A stretch of 18,596 nt of DNA. Source: Bacteroidota bacterium. Lineage in GTDB: Bacteria > Bacteroidota > Bacteroidia > Bacteroidales > Prolixibacteraceae. The position numbers and the translations under genes are program-made. Below, piece after piece: positions 1 through 5,953 of this stretch (positions are counted from its first letter, which is position 1; each line of letters starts with the position of its first letter). The notes beneath the pieces were generated by a model. It was not told the origin of the DNA and searched no databases. It saw nothing but the letters and a program-made list of their open reading frames with translations. The stretch spans positions 1-18,596 of the forward strand of contig JAUZOB010000021.1 in the NCBI GenBank assembly GCA_030706665.1, written 5' to 3'.

Positions 1-39
1 AGTAGATTTTGTCAGAATTCAGTACGTTATGAAATAAAA

Positions 40-70
40 AAGCCCTGTAAAATAGTTATTTACAAGGCTT
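40..70 (-). terminator. Rho-independent terminator of the tRNA-Gly/tRNA-Leu unit
   Basis: A 12-bp stem (AAGCCTTGTAAA pairing with TTTACAGGGCTT when read on the minus strand) closes a short A/T loop and is followed by TTTTTATTT. One pair is a G-U wobble in the minus-strand RNA but would be an A-C mismatch in a plus-strand RNA, which fixes the orientation. It lies just downstream of the tRNA-Leu gene. Confidence 0.85.
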
Positions 71-76
71 AAAGAG

Positions 77-161
77 TACCCGGGGCGGGACTTGAACCCG
101 CACGACCGCAATGGCCATTGGATTTTAAGTCCAACGTGTCTACCAATTCCACCACCCGGGC
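77..161 (-). tRNA. tRNA-Leu (anticodon UAA)
   Basis: Read on the minus strand the segment folds as an 85-nt class II tRNA. It has acceptor arm GCCCGGG/CCCGGGT (first pair G-U) with discriminator A, an anticodon stem TTGGA/TCCAA around loop CTTAAAA giving UAA, a long variable arm, and T arm GCGGG-TTCAAGT-CCCGC. The 3' CCA is not encoded (next bases CTC), so it must be added by CCA-adding enzyme. It decodes UUA and UUG. It lies 8 bases behind tRNA-Gly and is probably cut from the same transcript. Confidence 0.97.
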
Positions 162-169
162 TCCTTGTG

Positions 170-242
170 AGCAGAAGACGAGACTCGGACTCGCGACCCC
201 AACCTTGGCAAGGTTGTGCTCTACCAACTGAGCTACTTCTGC
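170..242 (-). tRNA. tRNA-Gly (anticodon GCC)
   Basis: Read on the minus strand this is a 73-nt cloverleaf: acceptor GCAGAAG/CTTCTGC, D arm GCTC-AGTTGGTA-GAGC, anticodon stem CAACC/GGTTG around TTGCCAA giving GCC, and discriminator U73, the normal base for bacterial tRNA-Gly. CCA is not encoded. It decodes GGC and GGU. The T loop reads TCCGAGT, so position 55, normally the U made into pseudouridine, is C here; the rest of the fold is intact. It is the first gene of a two-tRNA transcript. Confidence 0.96.
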
Positions 243-327
243 ATATTAACCTTTTTTAGAACGAATAGCCCCATCTTTTTCAATCAGAGAGCTAACAAGG
301 CGATTGAGCAAACCTCAATTGCGGTTG

Positions 328-358
328 CAAATATAGAATTTAATTTTTTCCCTCCAAA
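328..358 (-). promoter_or_regulatory. Promoter of the tRNA-Gly/tRNA-Leu unit (Bacteroidota type)
   Basis: On the minus strand, TTTG (355-358) and TATATTTG (328-335) are separated by 19 bases. This matches the Bacteroidota housekeeping consensus TTTG-N19-21-TAnnTTTG. Transcription would start near 320, giving a leader of about 80 bases before tRNA-Gly. It lies just downstream of the mutS terminator, so the tRNAs appear to be transcribed independently of mutS. Confidence 0.75.
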
Positions 359-377
359 AAATTTATTGCTCATTTTT

Positions 378-403
378 ACAAAAAACCCTCACGAATAAGG
401 GTT
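378..403 (-). terminator. Rho-independent terminator of mutS
   Basis: Nine bases after the mutS stop the minus strand reads AACCCTTA-TTCG-TGAGGGTT followed by TTTTG. That is an 8-bp stem, with one G-U pair in this orientation, a UUCG tetraloop and a short U tract. Confidence 0.88.
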
Positions 404-411
404 CCGCAGGG

Positions 412-3027
412 CTACAATCCGGTAAGACGTTTAATATCATTTAATTTATTCAACGCCTCAACAGGAGTCAGGTTATTTATATCTAGTTTCTTTATCTGAT
501 CTCTGATTTGTTTTAGGACAGGGTCGTCAAGTTGAAAGAAACTAAGCTGCATTCCTTCTCTTTTCCCTGCAATTTCCTGAACAGGCTTAGCCAATGAATC
601 TTTACGATAATTGTCCTCCATCTGGTCAAGAATCTCTTCTGCCCTTTTTACGACGCTTTTGGGCATTCCGGCCATTTGTGCCACATGAATTCCAAAACTA
701 TGATTCGAACCTCCTTCGACCAGCTTTCTCAGGAAAATCACACGGTCACCCACTTCTTTTACCGTAACATTAAAATTTTTAACGCGTGGGAATGATTTTT
801 CCATCTCGTTCAGCTCATGATAGTGAGTTGCAAACAGAGTTTTGGCATGCGATTGTGGGTGCTCATGCAAATATTCGACAATTGACCAGGCAATAGAGAT
901 CCCGTCATAAGTACTTGTTCCCCGTCCAAGTTCATCGAGGAGAATCAGGCTCCGATCGGAAAGATTATTCAGGATACTAGCGGCTTCAGTCATTTCGACC
1001 ATAAAAGTTGACTCTCCGAGAGAGATATTATCAGAAGCCCCTACCCTTGTAAAGATTTTATCAACATACCCGATTTTTGCCGAATCAGCAGGCACAAAAC
1101 AGCCTATCTGGGCCATCAGTACAATCAATGCAGTCTGCCTTAGCAAAGCCGATTTTCCGGCCATATTAGGCCCTGTGATAATTATTATCTGTTGATCTTC
1201 CTGATCAAGATAGACATCATTTGCAATATATGACTGCCCTACAGGAAGCTGTTTCTCAATAACCGGGTGTCGCCCGTTTTTGATATCAATAACGGTGCTT
1301 TCATCAACGATCGGCTTCACATAGTTATTCGACTGAGAGATCTTAGCAAACGACATCAAGCAGTCAATTCTTGCCAAAACCGCTGCATTCACCTGAACTG
1401 CCTGAATATATTCACTTATTGCAAAAACAAGTTTATTGAAAAGGCTTGTTTCTAACTGAAGAATTTTTTCCTCTGCTCCTAAAATCTTACTCTCGTAGTC
1501 TTTTAGTTCTTCGGTGATATAACGCTCGGCGTTCACCAATGTCTGCTTCCGAATCCAATCTTCCGGAACTTTATCTTTATGAGTATTCCGCACTTCGATA
1601 TAATAACCGAAGACATTATTAAAAGAAATCTTTAACGAAGGAATGCCGGTACGCTGACTTTCCCTTTCCTGCATTTGAAGCAACAGATCTTTCCCTGAAT
1701 ATGCAATATGCCTTAGTTCATCAAGTTCTTCGGAGACTCCGTCCGCTATTACTTTCCCTTTATTCACCTGTGTGGGAGGATCCGGATAGACCTCTTTTGC
1801 AATGCGGTCGCGAATCAAGGCACATGGGTTCAATTGCTCTGCATAGCGAGTCAACACCGGATTGGATGTATTTTTACAGGCATCATGAATAGGCTCAATT
1901 GCCACTAATGCTTGTTTTAACTGGACAACTTCGCGTGGGTTAATCTTCCCGACTGCAACTTTTGAGATCAATCGTTCCAGATCACCGACCTGTCTTAAAT
2001 GCTCTTCAATAGTTTCCTCCAGTTCATGATTTGAGATCAGATATTCAACAACATCCAATCTTTCATGTATGGGAGAAATATCTTTCAATGGAAGGGCTAC
2101 CCATCTTTTTAACAGACGTGCCCCCATGGGTGAGATTGTATTATCAAGAACATTAACCAAGGTCCGTGCACCTTCATTTATTGATCCGAACAATTCGAGA
2201 TTCCGGATCGTGAAGCGGTCCAACCACACGTAATGATCCTCTTCAATCCGTGAGAGGCCGGTAATGTGCTTCAGATCGTTATGCTGAGTCAAATCAAGAT
2301 AATGGAGAATTGCTCCGGAAGCGATGACACCTAAAGGCATCTCCTGAACACCGAATCCTTTCAGTGAGGTGGTCTGAAAATGTCGTAATAAGCGGTCATT
2401 CGCGGCATCGCTGGTATAAACCCAGTCATCCTGAGCAAAAGTATAGAACTTATTTCCAAAGAGGGACTCGAAATTGGTACCTTTCCCCTTCTGAAATAAT
2501 ACTTCTTTAGGTTGGAAACTATTGAGCAACTTATCAATGTATTCGAATTTCCCTTCCGCAGTCAGGAACTCCCCTGTTGAGATATCAAGAAAAGCAACGC
2601 CCGCCAGGTTCTTGTCAATATGAACCGCAGCAAGAAAGTTATTCTCCCTATTTTCGAGAATATTGTCATTCGTCGATACGCCGGGAGTAATCAACTCTGT
2701 GATCCCTCTTTTTACAATCGACTTGGTAAGTTTAGGGTCTTCAAGCTGTTCGCAAATAGCAACACGTTGTCCGGCCCTCACTAACTTTGGAAGATACGTA
2801 TCCAAAGCGTGATAAGGGAAACCAGCCAGCTCGACAAAGCTTGCTGAGCCATTTGCCCTTCGGGTTAAGGTTATGCCCAGGATTTCAGATCCTTTGATTG
2901 CATCCTCTCCAAATGTTTCATAAAAGTCACCAACCCTAAAAAGCAGAATCGCATCTGGATGTTTCGCTTTGATCTGATAATACTGCTTCATCAGAGGGGT
3001 CTCAACGTATTTCTGTGTATTGCTCAA
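412..3027 (-). CDS. mutS: DNA mismatch repair ATPase MutS
   Basis: MutS recognises mispairs and small loops behind the replication fork and hands over to MutL. The 871 residues cover the full family architecture. Near the N-terminus is the mismatch-probing motif F35-Y-E37 inside GDFYETF. The connector, lever and clamp domains follow. The ABC-type ATPase has Walker A GPNMAGKS (619-626) and Walker B ILLDE (D698-E699) followed by the GRGTST segment. A C-terminal QLSFF (827-831) fits the sliding-clamp-binding consensus. The start used is TTG. It is supported because residues 9-24 (ETPLMKQYYQIKAKHP) align with the usual MutS N-terminus, whereas the first in-frame ATG (residue 13) would cut into it. 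Sequence is closest to Bacteroidales MutS. It is a single gene with its own terminator. Confidence 0.98.
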   Translation of the reverse strand: MSNTQKYVETPLMKQYYQIKAKHPDAILLFRVGDFYETFGEDAIKGSEILGITLTRRANGSASFVELAGFPYHALDTYLPKLVRAGQRVAICEQLEDPKLTKSIVKRGITELITPGVSTNDNILENRENNFLAAVHIDKNLAGVAFLDISTGEFLTAEGKFEYIDKLLNSFQPKEVLFQKGKGTNFESLFGNKFYTFAQDDWVYTSDAANDRLLRHFQTTSLKGFGVQEMPLGVIASGAILHYLDLTQHNDLKHITGLSRIEEDHYVWLDRFTIRNLELFGSINEGARTLVNVLDNTISPMGARLLKRWVALPLKDISPIHERLDVVEYLISNHELEETIEEHLRQVGDLERLISKVAVGKINPREVVQLKQALVAIEPIHDACKNTSNPVLTRYAEQLNPCALIRDRIAKEVYPDPPTQVNKGKVIADGVSEELDELRHIAYSGKDLLLQMQERESQRTGIPSLKISFNNVFGYYIEVRNTHKDKVPEDWIRKQTLVNAERYITEELKDYESKILGAEEKILQLETSLFNKLVFAISEYIQAVQVNAAVLARIDCLMSFAKISQSNNYVKPIVDESTVIDIKNGRHPVIEKQLPVGQSYIANDVYLDQEDQQIIIITGPNMAGKSALLRQTALIVLMAQIGCFVPADSAKIGYVDKIFTRVGASDNISLGESTFMVEMTEAASILNNLSDRSLILLDELGRGTSTYDGISIAWSIVEYLHEHPQSHAKTLFATHYHELNEMEKSFPRVKNFNVTVKEVGDRVIFLRKLVEGGSNHSFGIHVAQMAGMPKSVVKRAEEILDQMEDNYRKDSLAKPVQEIAGKREGMQLSFFQLDDPVLKQIRDQIKKLDINNLTPVEALNKLNDIKRLTGL

Positions 3028-3063
3028 AGTTGATTTATTTTTGATCTGAGAAAATTGACAACA

Positions 3064-3091
3064 TAAAGATAAACGTAAAATCTTTTTTCAA
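3064..3091 (-). promoter_or_regulatory. Possible mutS promoter
   Basis: On the minus strand TATCTTTA (3064-3071) matches TAnnTTTG at all but the last base and lies about 37 bases before the TTG start. TTG at 3089-3091 lies 17 bases further upstream, which is shorter than the usual 19-21. Weak but plausible. The surrounding 7-bp repeat TAAAATC/GATTTTA is too A/T-rich and lacks a U tract, so it is not called a terminator. Confidence 0.33.
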
Positions 3092-3133
3092 TAGATTTTA
3101 TCCACTGCCCAACCTTCGATACTTGTTACGAAA

Positions 3134-4348
3134 TCAGATATTCCCGACCGATGCGATACGACGTTCCTTGATAAATTGAAACACATGCCTCAGTGATCGG
3201 CTTAACAATATTAGAACGAAGAGATAAACTACACAATCAAATGATTGTGGCAGGAAATAAGAACTTAATATGAATAAGATCAGAAGTATAGAAGTAAACA
3301 GGTGATACCAATTTAAGACTCCTCTTATTTTCTTAAAGAACCAGGCTATCGCAAAGAAGAAATGAAGAGGGAGTGCCCAAATCAGATTCAGATTTGGACG
3401 CACTGCAGGATGTTCCGAGCAACAGGTTATCCACAGAATAATAAGGCCTGCAAGTCCAACTAATCCATAGACCGTCGGATCTAACCATGCAAAATTCTTT
3501 TTTCCCCTGAGCTCTATGATTGTTAAAGTTAAAACCGAAATAAAGACAAGCAGGAATACAAGGAAGGGATTCAAAATGGAAAGATAATAGGGCGGACGAG
3601 CTGGGGCCTGATAAATCACATTCGTCTGTGATACCAGAGGTTTTGAAATCCCTGCAACATTTATGCTGGCAAAAGAGAAATGACTCATCATAAATTCAGG
3701 CAAAAACATCTCTTCATTGGCAGAAGCAACCTCATCAGCAGGAGACCCTACAATCATATTAATGCCAAGTTCAACCCATCGACACCCTCCCATATAGAGT
3801 TTAAGCAACTGCCGGAAAGACCTTGGAGCCAGGCTTTCAGGGAGAAATGAAACCTTTCCGCTTACATTGTTTACGACCATATCCCTTACTTTGGTCGAGC
3901 AATTATTAAAAAAGAAGTTATACCGATAAATCCGGTTTTCTATTTTATAATTTTCAAGAAGCGCGGCAAATAGTCTTTGCCTTTCTTCAGGAGTAAGATT
4001 TAGCACCTGCTCATACACACTTCGTCCCTCTTCTTTATAATATTCGGCAAAAGATGGGAAGTCGCAGACCGAAAGCATATAATCTGTCTGCCCCTTACAG
4101 AACCGATATATGAAATGAGGAGCATTAAAATCAAATACACCATAATTAAAAACGACATCCATCCGCTGAACATCATCTTTTACCCTGATAGCAGAATGTC
4201 CATATATGGCATATATCTCATCTCCGGGAGAACAGGTTATTAGACTGACTTCTGAAGACGGAGACAATGGAAGTGGCTGTGTCTGTCCTTTCAATGATAC
4301 CAGGACAAACAGCAAAAAAAGGATTTTTTTTATCATATTAGAGTTCAT
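3134..4348 (-). CDS. Lnb-type (DUF4105) membrane protein, probable lipoprotein N-acyltransferase
   Basis: This 404-residue protein has a signal-peptide-like N-terminus (hydrophobic residues 8-19, then a polar GQTQ). An extracytoplasmic domain of about 220 residues follows. Five hydrophobic segments come next, near 259-279, 292-308, 322-340, 347-366 and 371-384. The soluble domain shows the DUF4105 (PF13387) hallmarks: YGHSAIRV with H51, VFNYGVFDF, RFCKGQTDY, and YNFFFNNCST with C150. His51 and Cys150 look like a thiol-type active pair, which is inference. From memory, this family was identified in Bacteroides as Lnb, which adds the third acyl chain to lipoproteins in species lacking Lnt; that assignment was not checked here. 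A second ATG at residue 5 could also be the start. Family call sure, enzymatic call moderate. Confidence 0.85.
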   Translation of the reverse strand: MNSNMIKKILFLLFVLVSLKGQTQPLPLSPSSEVSLITCSPGDEIYAIYGHSAIRVKDDVQRMDVVFNYGVFDFNAPHFIYRFCKGQTDYMLSVCDFPSFAEYYKEEGRSVYEQVLNLTPEERQRLFAALLENYKIENRIYRYNFFFNNCSTKVRDMVVNNVSGKVSFLPESLAPRSFRQLLKLYMGGCRWVELGINMIVGSPADEVASANEEMFLPEFMMSHFSFASINVAGISKPLVSQTNVIYQAPARPPYYLSILNPFLVFLLVFISVLTLTIIELRGKKNFAWLDPTVYGLVGLAGLIILWITCCSEHPAVRPNLNLIWALPLHFFFAIAWFFKKIRGVLNWYHLFTSILLILFILSSYFLPQSFDCVVYLFVLILLSRSLRHVFQFIKERRIASVGNI

Positions 4349-4468
4349 TCACTCCGGAATTCTGTAAATATTTTTGTTGAAATATTGCCCGAAGAATATT
4401 CATTCAAAAAAACAAAAAAAACAGGAAATCCCAATATCCTTCCCTATTTTCTATTTGTTAAGATTCAA

Positions 4469-4888
4469 TCAATGCCATCCGCCGATAATAGCTCCCATAA
4501 CCGCATAACGCACCACGTCATACCCGACATGAATCAAATACAACTTTGCCGGTTGTTTGTCTAATAACATTGCCGAAGCTCTCGAGGTTCCGATTAGAAA
4601 CAGGGCAATTAAGATTCCATCAATCACTCCATTGGCCCATGTCAGAAATGAATCAAGAAACAAAGCTAACACCAAAGCAGCAAAAAAAGACAGAAGAAAT
4701 GATGATCCATACATTACAACATTTGGATATCTTTTTTCAAGCTCCTCTTCTGTCATTCCATTCAATTCCACTAATTTTTTCCCAAAAACAAAAGGAGAGT
4801 ACCATAAACTGCCAATAAGCATACTCATTACGGCAGACAACAAAACCGCACCATAGTTTACATGCAATAACAGATAACCAAATTCCAT
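4469..4888 (-). CDS. DUF1761 family small membrane protein
   Basis: The protein has 139 residues with four hydrophobic segments, roughly 10-30, 58-79, 87-103 and 118-136. The N-terminal pattern NYGAVLLSAVMSMLIGSLWYSPFVFGK, with the conserved Asn and the WYSP...FGK stretch at the end of helix 1, is typical of DUF1761. No catalytic motif is visible and the function of the family is unknown. It lies downstream of the HTH-S24 gene on the same strand with a 94-base gap that contains a small palindrome, so it may have its own promoter. No terminator is evident after it. Confidence 0.85.
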   Translation of the reverse strand: MEFGYLLLHVNYGAVLLSAVMSMLIGSLWYSPFVFGKKLVELNGMTEEELEKRYPNVVMYGSSFLLSFFAALVLALFLDSFLTWANGVIDGILIALFLIGTSRASAMLLDKQPAKLYLIHVGYDVVRYAVMGAIIGGWH

Positions 4889-4942
4889 AATTTTAGGTAT
4901 TAATACGTTTTATAAAGAAGCTTATTACCTTAAACGAGATGG

Positions 4943-4954
4943 ACAAATATTTGT
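4943..4954. promoter_or_regulatory. 12-bp perfect palindrome ACAAATATTTGT upstream of the DUF1761 gene
   Basis: The palindrome lies about 55 bases before the DUF1761 start. Read on the minus strand it contains AATATTTG, one base off the TAnnTTTG -7 element, so it could be both promoter and operator. No convincing -33 element is seen. Low-complexity A/T composition means chance is possible. Confidence 0.3.
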
Positions 4955-4982
4955 TCGTCACATCATCGAAATTCTAATCATT

Positions 4983-5759
4983 TTATTTCTTATTCTTTAT
5001 TTCATCTAACTCTTTACGCATCATCAGAACCATGGATGACAACTTGTGCATATTCACATCATCAGGCTTAGGTAAATTAAAACTCAAATACCCTAAGGCC
5101 TTCCACACTTCAAAGACTTTATCGACCGAGAGTGTATAAGGATCATACTCCGGATTATCAGATTTAAGAAGAAACTCTCCTTGACGTGATTGATGATATA
5201 CCCGTTTAAAAACAACTCCGTCATCGCGTGTCATCAAAATATAACTTTGCCCGTCACGCATTTCATTCCAATTCTGAAGATATTCACAAAACACATAAGC
5301 GCCCGATGGAATTGGCAGCATGCTATCTCCTTTAATCTGAAAAGCACGGTATGTCCGCTCTTTGCTCAATTCGGGCACCGGCAGCGAGAAACAAGGCAAC
5401 GAATTCATATATTCAGGATCGGCATATCCGTGTAAATACCCAGCACTTGCCTTTACCCCCACAAGAGTAATTAATTCGCGATTTTGAGAATCTACAATGG
5501 TTGACAATACTCTCAAGCCTTTCCCCTGAACATCTAACATTCCGGGAATTTCGTTACTCAGATCGTGATTTATCAGATCATCAATCCCAACCTTAAAATA
5601 AACCGACAATGCTTGCAATCCCGAAATTCGGGGAACCGCTCTCCCCTCCTCATACGAACCAATCATTGATCGGTTTACACCGATCATCTTCGCAAGTTCA
5701 TCCTGGGTTACACCTCGATCTTTACGCAAAAAACGAATATTGGAGGCCAAGAAATTCAT
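4983..5759 (-). CDS. XRE-family HTH repressor with S24 (LexA/CI-like) self-cleaving domain
   Basis: The 258-residue protein has two parts. Residues 6-65 form a CI/XRE helix-turn-helix (TQDELAKMIGVNRSMIGSYEEG). Residues about 100-222 form an S24 peptidase-like domain with nucleophile Ser146 in KGDSM and general base Lys185 in VVFKRV. ASAG at 105-108 gives Ala107-Gly108, matching the Ala-Gly bond cut in LexA and CI. All parts needed for RecA-stimulated self-cleavage are present, so this is a candidate DNA-damage-responsive repressor; no experiment is implied. A charged tail of about 30 residues follows. It is divergent from the radical SAM/DUF4130 cassette, with 194 bases between starts, and is its most likely regulator. 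The targets are unknown. Confidence 0.88.
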   Translation of the reverse strand: MNFLASNIRFLRKDRGVTQDELAKMIGVNRSMIGSYEEGRAVPRISGLQALSVYFKVGIDDLINHDLSNEIPGMLDVQGKGLRVLSTIVDSQNRELITLVGVKASAGYLHGYADPEYMNSLPCFSLPVPELSKERTYRAFQIKGDSMLPIPSGAYVFCEYLQNWNEMRDGQSYILMTRDDGVVFKRVYHQSRQGEFLLKSDNPEYDPYTLSVDKVFEVWKALGYLSFNLPKPDDVNMHKLSSMVLMMRKELDEIKNKK

Positions 5760-5775
5760 TACAATTCTTTTTAAT

Positions 5776-5783
5776 CAAATGTA
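5776..5783 (-). promoter_or_regulatory. -7 element of the HTH-S24 gene
   Basis: TACATTTG on the minus strand is a full match to TAnnTTTG, 17-24 bases upstream of the ATG. The expected -33 TTTG is not seen at the right distance, so the promoter would be weak or assisted. The transcript leader would be only about 10 bases. Confidence 0.45.
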
Positions 5784-5839
5784 TTTATCAACAACAGAGA
5801 GCCTGCTGGGCATTAAAACGATTCCCACACAAATGCAAT

Positions 5840-5857
5840 ATAGCAATTATCTGCTAT
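5840..5857. promoter_or_regulatory. Inverted repeat ATAGCA-N6-TGCTAT in the divergent control region
   Basis: Two perfect 6-bp arms are separated by ATTATC, between the HTH-S24 and radical SAM genes. Size and spacing suit a dimeric HTH repressor operator. The sequence is unrelated to the larger palindrome at 5922-5950. The role is inferred from position only. Confidence 0.35.
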
Positions 5858-5921
5858 CATTAGAACAGGATAATTCTTTAATGCAGATTTTATTTGCCAA
5901 CCAAATGCGCTTTTCTGTTTT

Positions 5922-5950
5922 TATTAGTATTTTTGACAAAAATACTAATA
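5922..5950. promoter_or_regulatory. 29-bp palindrome overlapping the radical SAM promoter (candidate operator)
   Basis: The arms TATTAGTATTTTTG and CAAAAATACTAATA are perfect 14-bp inverted repeats around a single A. The left arm contains TATTTTTG (5928-5935), a full TAnnTTTG -7 element on the plus strand. AATG at 5904-5907 lies 20 bases upstream, where a -33 TTTG is expected, and matches only its last two bases. The repeat ends 3 bases before the ATG at 5954. A protein bound here would cover the promoter and start site. Without a U tract it is not a terminator. Confidence 0.75.
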
Positions 5951-5953
5951 TTT

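Noticed and set aside
216..398. 60-codon plus-strand reading frame near the tRNAs
   Set aside because: It begins inside tRNA-Gly (antisense), crosses the tRNA promoter and the mutS terminator. No coding signature.
4368..4397. A/T hairpin AATATTT-N6-AAATATT upstream of the Lnb-like gene
   Set aside because: Pure A/T, no following U tract, no promoter match; expected by chance in such composition.
4546..4856. Two plus-strand frames antisense to the DUF1761 gene
   Set aside because: They are shadows of a clear family member on the minus strand.
5894..5953. N-terminal extension of the radical SAM gene from a TTG (MPTKCAFLFLLVFL...)
   Set aside because: It translates the promoter and palindrome into a hydrophobic stretch unlike the family, which begins near MQKLEILSGAAKYD. 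ATG 5954 or 5969 fits better.
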